Origin: Bacteroides sp.
Lineage (GTDB): Bacteria > Bacteroidota > Bacteroidia > Bacteroidales > Muribaculaceae
DNA length: 64,000 nucleotides
NCBI GenBank assembly: GCA_014802325.1
Contig: JAAVCK010000019.1
Span: forward strand, 85,899 to 149,898
Reading direction: 5' to 3'
The translations under genes were made by a program, and so were the position numbers. Below are positions 18,483 through 27,529 of the stretch, one piece after another; position 1 is the first letter of the stretch; every line of letters begins with the position of its first letter. The notes below the pieces were generated by a model that searched no databases, was not told where the DNA came from, and saw only the letters and a list, made by a program, of their open reading frames with translations.

Positions 18483-19532
18483 CTACATATATTTGGCCAC
18501 GAGGGATTCCAGATTACTCAGGTCGGTAACTCGCTCCACTACATCGCCGTTGCGATTGATTATAAACACGGTCGGAATCGATCCTACGTTGTAATCCAAA
18601 AGTACCTGACCGCTGTTGTGAGCATCGTTGATCACGGTCACCCACGGCAGATTGTCGGCAGCGCGTTTCCAGAAATATTCGTCTTCATCTACCGATACCT
18701 GATAAATCTCCAGGCCGGCATCATGAAATTTCTCATAGATTGAGTTGAGCATCAGATTGAATGCGGGTGACTCCTCGGCGGCATAAGAAGTAAAATTGAG
18801 TACCACTATCTTACCCTGCTCCGATAATTCATTAAGCGATCGACGCACACCGGCGTTGTCATACAGATTAATTTCCGGCGAACCGATCTCGTTGGCCACC
18901 ACGGAAGTGCCTTTATCTTTTACAAAACGGCTGCTCAGATATAATCGCTTCAGGTATCCGGTGCGCGGATCGGCAGGACGCTGCTCATTGTAGGCATTTG
19001 CCACGGCTCCTATCGCACGGAGATCCTTCTTTACCGACGGATTAAAGATCGGCTGGCCGGCTACTTTACGGTTGATTACATAATATGCTGTGATCGAAGC
19101 CGGATCGGTAAGAATCAGTCGGCTGAGCTGATTTTTGATTTCATTATCCGATGCTCCGCTGCCAATGATTGAATCTGCTTTCATCATCATATCAGCCTGA
19201 GATGAGCCGGTGACCATATATCGGTCGCCCTCACGCTTTACAGTCACAGTCTCGATGCTGTCGATAGGGAAATATACGGTGACATTGTCGTTGCGGAGTC
19301 GATATACATCGGGATAGCCCTGCGCATCATGAGAGTATGAGAAATCGCCCTTTGAGTCAATTTTCACTGAATCAAGCACATACCATCGGCCATTGTCGTT
19401 AGCTTCTACGGCGATCGCACTACCGGCCGAAGGCTCAAGTTGGCCTCTGACAGTCCATTTATTGTCAGTACAGCCCGTGAACACAGACACCCCTAAGGCT
19501 GCCGCGCCTAAAAATATTCTGAAATTATTCAT
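18483..19532 (-). CDS. Thioredoxin-fold lipoprotein (DUF4369/TlpA-like) lacking redox cysteines
   Basis: 349 residues: lipobox V-F-T-G-C (Cys21), a beta-rich DUF4369-like N-terminal domain (about residues 25-110), a helical linker and a C-terminal AhpC/TSA-TlpA-type domain (about 215-349). Where TlpA proteins have W-C-x-x-C, this one reads LNFTSYAAEESPA; Cys21 is the only cysteine in the whole protein. The fold's cis-proline motif (SIPTVF) is kept. It therefore cannot act as a thiol oxidoreductase in the normal way. It heads the minus-strand tamB operon, 11 bp before tamB. A chaperone or scaffold role in the envelope is only inference. Confidence 0.82.
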   Translation of the reverse strand: MNNFRIFLGAAALGVSVFTGCTDNKWTVRGQLEPSAGSAIAVEANDNGRWYVLDSVKIDSKGDFSYSHDAQGYPDVYRLRNDNVTVYFPIDSIETVTVKREGDRYMVTGSSQADMMMKADSIIGSGASDNEIKNQLSRLILTDPASITAYYVINRKVAGQPIFNPSVKKDLRAIGAVANAYNEQRPADPRTGYLKRLYLSSRFVKDKGTSVVANEIGSPEINLYDNAGVRRSLNELSEQGKIVVLNFTSYAAEESPAFNLMLNSIYEKFHDAGLEIYQVSVDEDEYFWKRAADNLPWVTVINDAHNSGQVLLDYNVGSIPTVFIINRNGDVVERVTDLSNLESLVAKYM

Positions 19533-19560
19533 AAGTCTTGTCGATAATTTAATACGTCTA

Positions 19561-19568
19561 CAAAATTA
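19561..19568 (-). promoter_or_regulatory. -7 promoter element of the Trx-like/tamB operon
   Basis: Reads TAATTTTG on the minus strand, ~30 bp before the ATG at 19532. It is divergent from the glgB promoter, about 65 bp away. Confidence 0.7.
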
Positions 19569-19610
19569 CGCATTTTTTTAATAATGTATATGACGATAGG
19601 CCAATAATTT

Positions 19611-19641
19611 TTTGTCATCTCGATATTATTGTCTACATTTG
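19611..19641 (+). promoter_or_regulatory. Consensus promoter of glgB
   Basis: TTTG (19611-19614), a 19-bp spacer and TACATTTG (19634-19641): a textbook Bacteroidota promoter. It lies inside the region that a TTG-initiated extension of glgB would cover, so the gene must start downstream, at the GTG at 19674. Confidence 0.8.
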
Positions 19642-19673
19642 TAAACGTTTCACCTCGTAATCATCATTCAACA

Positions 19674-21728
19674 GTGAAGACTCTAAATATCATCAAAAAC
19701 GATCCTTGGCTCAAGCCTTTCGCCGAAGCCATCAACGGACGCCACAACGACGCCATCAGCAAGGAAGCCGATCTGACCTCCGAAGCCGGCACTCTCTCAA
19801 ATTTTGCCAATGCTCACAACTACTTCGGGCTGCACCGCAGCGCCGATGGCGGATGGGTATTTCGCGAGTGGGCTCCCAATGCCACTGAAATCAATCTTAT
19901 AGGCGATTTCTCGAAGTGGAAAGTGATGAAAAAATATGCCCTCAGACGGCGCAACGGCGGCGTGTGGGAAATAAAGCTGAAAACCTCCGACATACACCAC
20001 GGCGACCTCTACAAGATGCTCGTGAAGTGGGACGGCGGCAGCGGCGAGCGCATCCCGGCCTACGCCACGCGAGTAGTGCAGGATGAGAACACAAAAGTAT
20101 TCTCGGCACAGGTATGGCAGCCCGACACTGCTTATAAATGGAACATCAAAAAATTCCGGCCCAATACTCGTCCGCTGCTTATCTATGAGTGCCATATCGG
20201 AATGGCTCAGCAAAAAGAAGGCGTGGGCAGATATACCGAGTTCCGCGACCTCGTGTTGCCGCGCATAGCCGCCGACGGATACAATGCCATACAGATCATG
20301 GCTATTCAGGAGCACCCCTACTACGGCTCGTTCGGCTACCACGTATCGAGCTTCTATGCCGCTTCGTCGAGATTCGGCACACCCGAAGAACTGAAATCTC
20401 TCATCGACCGTGCTCACGAACTGGGCATCGCGGTGATAATGGATATAGTCCACAGTCATGCTGTAAAAAATGAAGTGGAAGGCCTCGGACGCCTTGACGG
20501 TAGTCCCGACCTCTATTTCTACGGCGATGGCCGACGCGAACATCCGGCATGGGACTCTCTGTGCTTTGACTACGGCAAAAACGAAGTGCTTCACTTCCTG
20601 CTCAGTAATTGCAAATACTGGATGGAAGAGTATCGATTTGACGGATTCCGCTTCGACGGCGTTACATCAATGCTCTATTACAACCACGGTCTGGGACAAG
20701 CGTTCGGGTCATACGACGATTACTATAATGGCGGTCAGGACACCAATGCCATAACTTATCTCACCCTCGCCAACAAGCTTATCCACGAGATTAACCGCAA
20801 CGCTATCACTATAGCCGAGGAAATGAGCGGTATGCCCGGACTGGCTGTGCCCGTGCGCGACGGCGGTATAGGTTTCGACTACCGTATGGCTATGGGTATC
20901 CCCGACTACTGGATTAAAATGCTTAAGGAGAAAAAGGACGAGGACTGGCATCCCACATCTATATTCTGGGAACTTACCAACCGCCGCTCCGATGAAAAGA
21001 CCATATCGTATGTAGAGAGTCACGACCAGGCTCTTGTAGGAGACAAGACTGTAATATTCCGTCTTATCGACAAGGAAATGTACTGGCACATGATGAAAGA
21101 CGACGATGATATGACCGTGGCCCGCGGTATAGCTCTCCACAAGATGATTCGCCTTGTCACGGCATCGACTATCAACGGAGGTTATCTCAACTTCATGGGC
21201 AACGAATTCGGCCATCCGGAGTGGATTGACTTCCCTCGCGAAGGCAACGGCTGGAGCTACAAATATGCCCGCCGCCAGTGGGATCTCGTTGATCGTAAAG
21301 AACTGAAGTATGTATATCTCAACGATTTCGACAACGCTATGATTCATCTGCTCTCGGGTTATTACAATTTCCAGGCCACTCCGGTAGTAAAACTTTGGGA
21401 AAAGGATTCTGATCAGGTGCTTGCCTACATGCGCGGCGACCTCGTATTTGTATTTAATTTCAGCCCTACTCAATCGTTTACCGACTACGGTATTCTTGCC
21501 CCCGCCGGCGAATACGATGTAGTGCTGTCGACCGACAACCCCGCGTTTGGCGGCTATGGCAATATCGACGAAACCGTGTCGCATCTTACCATCACCGACC
21601 CGCTGTTCGCTCCCAGCGGACGCGAGTGGCTGAAACTCTACATGCCTCCCCGCTCGGCCATGGTGCTTAAAATGCGCCGCCCCGCTCCACGCGTATCGAA
21701 AAAGGAAAACAAGACTACGAAAAAATAA
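19674..21728 (+). CDS. glgB: 1,4-alpha-glucan branching enzyme (GH13)
   Basis: Introduces alpha-1,6 branches into glycogen. Domain order: CBM48 (about residues 45-140, with EWAPNATEINLIGDF), the GH13 barrel, and an all-beta C-terminal domain. Catalytic Asp328 is in RFDGVTS, the acid/base Glu382 in IAEEMSG, and the transition-state residue in VESHDQALVGD. HDQALVGDKT and the overall length (684 aa) resemble eukaryotic-type GBE1 branching enzymes more than E. coli GlgB, a form common in Bacteroidota. The GTG start is set by the promoter immediately upstream. ilvA follows after 2 bp. A basic tail (KKENKTTKK) ends the protein. Confidence 0.95.
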   Translation: MKTLNIIKNDPWLKPFAEAINGRHNDAISKEADLTSEAGTLSNFANAHNYFGLHRSADGGWVFREWAPNATEINLIGDFSKWKVMKKYALRRRNGGVWEIKLKTSDIHHGDLYKMLVKWDGGSGERIPAYATRVVQDENTKVFSAQVWQPDTAYKWNIKKFRPNTRPLLIYECHIGMAQQKEGVGRYTEFRDLVLPRIAADGYNAIQIMAIQEHPYYGSFGYHVSSFYAASSRFGTPEELKSLIDRAHELGIAVIMDIVHSHAVKNEVEGLGRLDGSPDLYFYGDGRREHPAWDSLCFDYGKNEVLHFLLSNCKYWMEEYRFDGFRFDGVTSMLYYNHGLGQAFGSYDDYYNGGQDTNAITYLTLANKLIHEINRNAITIAEEMSGMPGLAVPVRDGGIGFDYRMAMGIPDYWIKMLKEKKDEDWHPTSIFWELTNRRSDEKTISYVESHDQALVGDKTVIFRLIDKEMYWHMMKDDDDMTVARGIALHKMIRLVTASTINGGYLNFMGNEFGHPEWIDFPREGNGWSYKYARRQWDLVDRKELKYVYLNDFDNAMIHLLSGYYNFQATPVVKLWEKDSDQVLAYMRGDLVFVFNFSPTQSFTDYGILAPAGEYDVVLSTDNPAFGGYGNIDETVSHLTITDPLFAPSGREWLKLYMPPRSAMVLKMRRPAPRVSKKENKTTKK

Positions 21729-21730
21729 TC

Positions 21731-22933
21731 ATGTCAGCTCCGTTTAAAATTTCTGAAGTATACAAAGCCGCTCAGGTGTTGCGCAACGTAGCGCGACACC
21801 CGAGCCTCATAAGCGTGCCCCGCATCAATCCTGATGTAGAGCTATATATTAAACCCGAGTGCCTACAGCACACGGGTTCTTTCAAACTGCGAGGTGCTTA
21901 TTATAAAATCTCACAGCTATCCGACGAGGAAAAAGCACGCGGCGTGATAGCATGCTCAGCCGGCAATCACGCTCAAGGCGTGGCTAAAGGTGCCACCGAC
22001 AACGGCATACGATCAATAATCTGTCTGCCGGCCGGCGCTCCGCTGTCAAAGATTGAAGCTACCCGCAGGCTCGGTGCGGAAGTAGTGCTGGTGCCGGGTG
22101 TGTATGACGATGCATACAAAAAGGCACTCGAACTCCGCGACGAGCACGGATATACATTTGTTCATCCTTTTGACGATCCCCTCGTCATAGCCGGACAGGG
22201 CACCGTGGCTCTGGAAATTCTTGAAGATATGCCCGACGTGGAGGCTGTGGTTGTTCCGGTGGGTGGCGGTGGCCTGATTTCGGGCATCGCTTTCACGCTG
22301 AAGTCACTCAAACCCGACGTGAAGGTATACGGTGTGCAAGCTAAAGGTGCACCTTCGATGGTAGAATCACTGCGCGACGGTAAGAAGGTGACTCTTCCGG
22401 CAGTGTCGACGATAGCCGACGGCATATCGGTAAAAGAGCCTGGCGAAAATACTTTCGCCATGTGTAGCGAATATGTCGACGAGATCGTTACGGTGACCGA
22501 AGATGAAATTGCTGCCGCGATACTCGCTCTTATCGAGCAGCAGAAACTTGTGTCGGAAGGCGCCGGCGCTGTTTCGGTAGCAGCCGTAATGTTCAATAAA
22601 ATACCCGTTCAGGGCAAAAAGACAGTGGCCGTGGTATCGGGTGGCAACATTGACGTGAATATTCTCAACCGAGTCATCACCCGCGGCCTCGTAAAAAGCG
22701 GACGTGACTGCACTATTACAGTAGACCTTTCTGACAAACCGGGCGAACTTTCGGGTGTATGTGCCGTGCTCGGTGCATGCGGTGCCAATATCATTTCGGT
22801 GATCCACGAGCGAAATACCGATCGCTCAGCTATCAACGACTGCCTGCTGCGTCTCGAAATAGAAACCCGCAACCACGACCATATCAAGGAAATCCATAAA
22901 GCTCTGGCCGACGCTGGCTACACCGTGATATAA
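21731..22933 (+). CDS. ilvA: Threonine ammonia-lyase (threonine dehydratase) with ACT-like domain
   Basis: PLP enzyme deaminating L-threonine to 2-oxobutanoate, either for isoleucine synthesis or for threonine catabolism. Lys52 in SFKLRGAYYK binds PLP; SAGNHAQG and the glycine loop VPVGGGGLISG hold the cofactor. The ~320-residue catalytic domain is followed by one ACT-like domain (CTITVDLSDKPGEL) of ~75 residues, i.e. the short, ~400-residue form. It sits 2 bp after glgB and overlaps the exporter subunit downstream (TAATG), implying co-transcription and linking threonine breakdown to threonine/serine export. Confidence 0.94.
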   Translation: MSAPFKISEVYKAAQVLRNVARHPSLISVPRINPDVELYIKPECLQHTGSFKLRGAYYKISQLSDEEKARGVIACSAGNHAQGVAKGATDNGIRSIICLPAGAPLSKIEATRRLGAEVVLVPGVYDDAYKKALELRDEHGYTFVHPFDDPLVIAGQGTVALEILEDMPDVEAVVVPVGGGGLISGIAFTLKSLKPDVKVYGVQAKGAPSMVESLRDGKKVTLPAVSTIADGISVKEPGENTFAMCSEYVDEIVTVTEDEIAAAILALIEQQKLVSEGAGAVSVAAVMFNKIPVQGKKTVAVVSGGNIDVNILNRVITRGLVKSGRDCTITVDLSDKPGELSGVCAVLGACGANIISVIHERNTDRSAINDCLLRLEIETRNHDHIKEIHKALADAGYTVI

Positions 22934-23763
22934 TGCAGATAAGCGTCACATCATCGTCTACCACTTCTCTTGCCACCGAACGGCAGACCGCTATACGCTG
23001 CCCGTCGGTAAAAGAATTGTGCTCGTTTCTTTCGCAATACAGCGCACTGCTGCTCGGTTGCGGAGCTACATGTATCCGACTCGAACACAATATCACACGT
23101 ATCGCATCGACCTACGGCATGAGAATAGTGAGCTATATCATGCCCCGGCATATCAGCCTGTCGGTAATCGACGACGACACTACCGAAAGCGTCACAATGG
23201 TGGTGGCCACTGCCAAAACACCGATAAGTTTCTACGTCAACACCCGACTCAGCGAACTCAGCTGGGAAATAGCCGACGGACGCATAGATTTCGACGAAGC
23301 GCTCCACAGGTTTCGCCACATTGCCACATGCGAGCATCAGAACGGTTGGCTGTTACTGCTGCTCGTAGCGGTGGCCAACGCATCATTCTGCCGGCTGTTT
23401 GGCGGCGACATCATAGCCATGTCCACCGTAGCACTCGCTACCGCTGTGGGTTACCGCCTGAAGCAGATACTTCTCGCCATGAAGACGGATGTCTGGGTCA
23501 TGGCCATGCTCTGCGCGTTTGTGTCGTCGGTAATCGGTGCATCGTGCGAAGTATGGAATCTTGGCTTGACTCCTCACATCGCATTGGCTACCTGCGTGTT
23601 GTATCTCGTGCCCGGTATTCCTTTTCTCAACTCTTTCAGCGACGTGCTCTATCGCCACTACATCTGCGCGCTGTCAAGATTTATCGACGCGGCCGTGCTC
23701 ACGGCATGCCTCTCCATAGGTCTGTGTGCAGGTATGCTCGTCACGGGCACCGGTATGTTTTAA
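22933..23763 (+). CDS. Threonine/serine exporter, ThrE N-terminal subunit (DUF1212 type)
   Basis: 276 residues. Residues ~1-130 are soluble and match the ThrE N-terminal domain (LLGCGATCIRLEHNI... RIASTYG); residues ~135-275 hold about five membrane helices (including AIAMSTVALATAVGYRL-like and LATCVLYLVPGIPFLN). The P-G-I-P-F-x-N motif is typical of the family. With the 158-residue protein encoded next it would rebuild the full two-part ThrE exporter, which exports threonine or serine by proton antiport. It overlaps ilvA by 3 bp. Confidence 0.88.
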   Translation: MQISVTSSSTTSLATERQTAIRCPSVKELCSFLSQYSALLLGCGATCIRLEHNITRIASTYGMRIVSYIMPRHISLSVIDDDTTESVTMVVATAKTPISFYVNTRLSELSWEIADGRIDFDEALHRFRHIATCEHQNGWLLLLLVAVANASFCRLFGGDIIAMSTVALATAVGYRLKQILLAMKTDVWVMAMLCAFVSSVIGASCEVWNLGLTPHIALATCVLYLVPGIPFLNSFSDVLYRHYICALSRFIDAAVLTACLSIGLCAGMLVTGTGMF

Positions 23764-23781
23764 ATCTATTATATAAATAAT

Positions 23782-24258
23782 ATGTGGCAGTCTTTTATTC
23801 AGGATGCATTTTTCGCAGCACTTGCGGCCGTTGGCTTCTCTGCCATCAGCCGTCCACCGGTAAGACTCTACGCTTATTGCGCCATAATAGCAGCCGCCGG
23901 ACACTCATGCCGCTTCCTGCTTATCAATCTCATGGATATGCACGTGGCTGCGGCAAGTTTTCTCGCCGCACTTCTCGTGGGATTGCTCGCCGTGGCATTC
24001 TGCCGCCCCGCCCATACTCCTCCCGAGGCTTGTCTGTTTCCGGCCCTCCTGCCCATGATACCGGGTATCTACGCCTATAAGGCGTTCGGAGCTATGGCAT
24101 TGAGCGTTATTTATTCCGGTACCGGGCGCTTCGACCATTACTTTTCACTGCTTGCCGACAATGGGCTTACATGTATTTTCATACTCATCGCCATGGTGGT
24201 AGGCGGCACAATACCTATATTTATGTTTAAAAAGATAGCATTTCAGGCTACGCGATAA
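23782..24258 (+). CDS. Threonine/serine exporter, ThrE C-terminal subunit (DUF3815 type)
   Basis: 158 residues, about four to five membrane helices covering nearly the whole protein. The motif PALLPMIPGIYAYKA is the counterpart of the P-G-I-P motif of the preceding subunit and marks the ThrE_2 family. The gene follows its partner by 18 bp. In some bacteria both halves are one polypeptide; here they are split. The transcript probably ends in the ~125-bp gap that follows, although no strong terminator hairpin is visible there. Confidence 0.87.
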   Translation: MWQSFIQDAFFAALAAVGFSAISRPPVRLYAYCAIIAAAGHSCRFLLINLMDMHVAAASFLAALLVGLLAVAFCRPAHTPPEACLFPALLPMIPGIYAYKAFGAMALSVIYSGTGRFDHYFSLLADNGLTCIFILIAMVVGGTIPIFMFKKIAFQATR

Positions 24259-24384
24259 GTTTTTCACCATTTTTATAATATTGACCCAAAACAGTCGTTA
24301 TATTTAGTGAAACATTATGCCGTTTTGATTACCGATACAGTGTTTCAACCCAAGATTTTCATAAAATTACGATCCCGTTTCATC

Positions 24385-25185
24385 ATGAAATTTCATTCCG
24401 TTCTGGCCTCTCTCATACTGCTGCTCGCCATAACATCATGCAGTTCCAACAAATCGGCGCTGCCCTATTTCAAAGACCTGCCCGGCAACGAAGGCGTTCT
24501 TGAGACCATCAGCTATATTCCGACCATACAGCCTGACGACGAGCTGTTTATCTCGGTTTCCGCCTTCAACATGGCAGCCGTAGCCGCATACCAGACACCA
24601 CTGAGCAATCCGGCTGCACGCGAAGACATACTCCGCCCGTCGTCGCCACAGTTTCTTACGTATATAGTCGACACCAAGGGCGACATCAATTTCCCGACAT
24701 TAGGCTCTATCCATGTAGAGGGTATGACTACCGAGCAGCTTGCCGATGAACTTACCCACCGGATTTCACGCGATGTGCAGGATCCCATAGTCAGAGTAGA
24801 ACTTCTCAATTTCAAGGTCATAGTAGCGGGTGAAGTTGCCAAACCGGCAGCCGTAAAGGTATCCAACAGCCGTATGACCATACTTGAAGCCATATCCGAA
24901 GCGGGAGACCTCACTCCCTATGGCCGACGCGACAATGTGCTCGTTATCCGCGAGGAAAACGGTAAGCGCACCTACGCTCGTGTGGATCTCTCATCAAAAG
25001 ACCTTCTGAACTCACCTTACTATTACCTGAAGCAGAACGATTACATATATGTAGAACCCAACGATATACGTGAAGCCAATTCACGTTACAATCAAGACAA
25101 TGCCTACAAACTGTCGGTGACCTCCACTATCGTCAGCGCGGCATCTGTCATCGCATCGCTCGTAATCGCTCTTACTGTAAAATAA
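24385..25185 (+). CDS. Polysaccharide export outer-membrane lipoprotein (Wza/BexD family)
   Basis: 266 residues. Starting at the ATG at 24385 gives a lipoprotein signal with lipobox A-I-T-S-C (Cys19); the upstream in-frame extension to 24307 has no signal peptide and was rejected. Residues ~45-140 are the Poly_export domain (QPDDELFISVSAFN ... TYIVDTKGDINFPTLGSIHVEGMT), followed by one SLBB domain (VIVAGEVAKPAAVKV). A hydrophobic helix closes the chain (SASVIASLVIALTV), as in shorter Bacteroidota exporters. With the Wzc-type kinase encoded next it should form the export channel of an exopolysaccharide or capsule system. Confidence 0.9.
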   Translation: MKFHSVLASLILLLAITSCSSNKSALPYFKDLPGNEGVLETISYIPTIQPDDELFISVSAFNMAAVAAYQTPLSNPAAREDILRPSSPQFLTYIVDTKGDINFPTLGSIHVEGMTTEQLADELTHRISRDVQDPIVRVELLNFKVIVAGEVAKPAAVKVSNSRMTILEAISEAGDLTPYGRRDNVLVIREENGKRTYARVDLSSKDLLNSPYYYLKQNDYIYVEPNDIREANSRYNQDNAYKLSVTSTIVSAASVIASLVIALTVK

Positions 25186-25219
25186 TCCAATCCTACATCA
25201 GTTTCCGCCTTCCGAAGTT

Positions 25220-27511
25220 ATGTCAACCAATAAAAAAAATCGCGCAGATTTCATCAACTTCCGTCATCTCTTCTCATCCTATCTTTCCCATTGGTATCTA
25301 TTTGCCATATCCGTAGTGGTATTCGGTGCGTTGGGCTATCTTTATTCACGTACCAAAAACCCTGTCTACGACGTAAGAGCCAACGTGCTTATCCAGGAGG
25401 AAGGCAACAATCTTTTGAGCAACTTCGGCTCGCTTGGCGAACTTTTCGGCTCAGGTGCCAAGGTTGACGACGAAATCTTCCGGTTGACATCTCACAGTAT
25501 CTACCGCGACGTTGCGAAGAATCTCGGTATCAACAAAATTCACATCGTACGCTCCGGATTTCTCAAGCACGAGCTTGCTTATCCGGATTTTCCTGTCGAC
25601 GTAACATGTGATGCCTCAATACCCGACACCCTTTCTTCAACTTTGAGCTTCAAAATCAACATCAACAAGAAAGGCCTCGCCGACGTAACTGTAAAAGCCA
25701 AGAAAGAGACTATCGCTGAGGTAGAGGATATGGCTGTACCTGCCACAATCGACACTCCCTATGGAAAATTCACCGTTGTGAAGACCAAGTATTATCCTGA
25801 GGGCGAAAGCGTAAAAACCACCATTGCTTTTATGAGCTACGGATCTGCGGCCGAAAAACTGGCAGAGGATATCGGCAGTGACATTCCTTCGCGAAAAGGC
25901 AACGTCATAACTCTATTTATCAACACTGAGAATCCCGAATACGGCCGGGATCTTCTCAACGACGTGATTGCCACATACAACAATCATGGCATCACCGATA
26001 ATAATATGCAGACCACCAAGACCCTCGAATTTATCGAAGATCGTCTTGTATCTATCGGTCACGACTTAAATGAAGCTGAGACCAATATCAGGAAATTCAA
26101 GGAAAACAACAGTCTGGTAGCTTTTGAATATGAAGCTCAGTATCAGACTGAAAAGCGCGGCAAAATCGAAGAAGCACTTCTCGCGGCCCAGACCAACGCG
26201 GATATACTGAAGATGACGCTTGACTTTTTCAAAGATCCGGCCAACAAATACAGCCTTGTCCCCGTATCGGTAGATGAAAAAGGTATAGCCGCAGCTATAT
26301 CGGAATACAATACAGTGGTATTAAAGCGCATCGACCTTCTTGAAAACGCATCGCCCGGAAGCCTTACCGTACGCTCGCTCGAAACCCAGCTCGACGCCAT
26401 GCGCGAAAATCTGCGCACGTCACTCGAACGCACCTACGATAATGCCCTTGTGACTCTCAATGATTTCAAGAAAGAACACGAAGCCGTGTTGGGCCGTATG
26501 GGTCAGGTGCCCAATCAGGAATACGAGTACGTTGACCTTCGCCGCCAGCAAGAAATCAAGCAGCAGCTCTACCTCTTCCTTCTCCAGCGTAAGGAGGAAA
26601 CATCGATCATGCTTGCCAATGCACTCCCCAAAGGCGTGGTGGTCGACGAAGCTTACGTATTGTCTGACCCCATCAGCATCAATAGTAAGATCTATATAGT
26701 AATCTTCCTTCTGTTAGGTCTGCTTTTCCCTCCCGTATGCCTGTATCTGCGCAAGGTTATCCGCAATCGCTTTGATTCGCGCACCGAGGTTGAAGATACC
26801 ATCACCACACCCATTCTCGGTGAGATGTGTGCCGACCGCTCCGGCAAGACCCTCATAGCAACAGCTGAAAACCACTCATCGTCGGCCGAGCTTTTCCGTC
26901 TGATCCGAAGCAATCTGCTCTTCATGCTCAATAACGCTGACGACAAAGTGGTGCTCCTCACCTCTACCACATCGGGCGAAGGAAAATCGTTCATATCCAT
27001 CAACCTTGCCGCATCACTTGCTCTGTTAGGCAAGAAAGTGCTTCTGGTGGGTATGGATATTCGCAAACCTCGTCTTAACGAATATCTCAGCATCAGCACA
27101 CGCTTCGGTCTGACCCAGTATCTGTCGACCGATTCCATACAGCTTGATCAGATCATCAATCATGTTCCTGAGGTGAAAGGTCTCGATGTGATTACATCAG
27201 GTCCCGTTCCTCCCAACCCCGCAGAACTTCTCGCATCTGAGAAAGTGGATGAACTTTTCCAGCAGTTGCGCACTATGTATGACTTCATAGTGGTTGACTC
27301 TGCGCCTGTGGGTATGGTGAGCGATACATTCACACTGTCGCGTATCAGCGATGCCACTATCTACGTGTGCCGTATCAACTACACTCCCCTTTCGGACCTC
27401 AAGTTTATTCAGGACATTTATGACGAAAACCGCCTGAAGAAACTCTCGGTGGTAGTCAACGGCACCACTACCAAAAAGGCTTACGGATACGGCTACGGAA
27501 GTGAACAATAA
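25220..27511 (+). CDS. Polysaccharide co-polymerase / tyrosine autokinase (Wzc-like)
   Basis: 763-residue inner-membrane protein controlling polymer length and export. Order: TM1 (about residues 24-43), a Wzz domain with long coiled-coil periplasmic helices (~45-490), TM2 (~495-515), then the cytosolic BY-kinase domain. The kinase has Walker A TSGEGKS (Lys589), the A' motif GMDIRKPRL and Walker B FIVVDSAP (Asp693). The C-terminus is a tyrosine cluster (Tyr755, 757, 759 in K-A-Y-G-Y-G-Y), the likely autophosphorylation site. It follows the export lipoprotein by 34 bp. Confidence 0.93.
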   Translation: MSTNKKNRADFINFRHLFSSYLSHWYLFAISVVVFGALGYLYSRTKNPVYDVRANVLIQEEGNNLLSNFGSLGELFGSGAKVDDEIFRLTSHSIYRDVAKNLGINKIHIVRSGFLKHELAYPDFPVDVTCDASIPDTLSSTLSFKININKKGLADVTVKAKKETIAEVEDMAVPATIDTPYGKFTVVKTKYYPEGESVKTTIAFMSYGSAAEKLAEDIGSDIPSRKGNVITLFINTENPEYGRDLLNDVIATYNNHGITDNNMQTTKTLEFIEDRLVSIGHDLNEAETNIRKFKENNSLVAFEYEAQYQTEKRGKIEEALLAAQTNADILKMTLDFFKDPANKYSLVPVSVDEKGIAAAISEYNTVVLKRIDLLENASPGSLTVRSLETQLDAMRENLRTSLERTYDNALVTLNDFKKEHEAVLGRMGQVPNQEYEYVDLRRQQEIKQQLYLFLLQRKEETSIMLANALPKGVVVDEAYVLSDPISINSKIYIVIFLLLGLLFPPVCLYLRKVIRNRFDSRTEVEDTITTPILGEMCADRSGKTLIATAENHSSSAELFRLIRSNLLFMLNNADDKVVLLTSTTSGEGKSFISINLAASLALLGKKVLLVGMDIRKPRLNEYLSISTRFGLTQYLSTDSIQLDQIINHVPEVKGLDVITSGPVPPNPAELLASEKVDELFQQLRTMYDFIVVDSAPVGMVSDTFTLSRISDATIYVCRINYTPLSDLKFIQDIYDENRLKKLSVVVNGTTTKKAYGYGYGSEQ

Positions 27512-27529
27512 CCTCTGCCTGTCAAAGTA

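Noticed and set aside
19797..20594. Minus-strand ORF of 265 codons inside glgB
   Set aside because: Antisense shadow of a well-supported enzyme; no promoter, no recognisable protein features. The same holds for 20709-21584.
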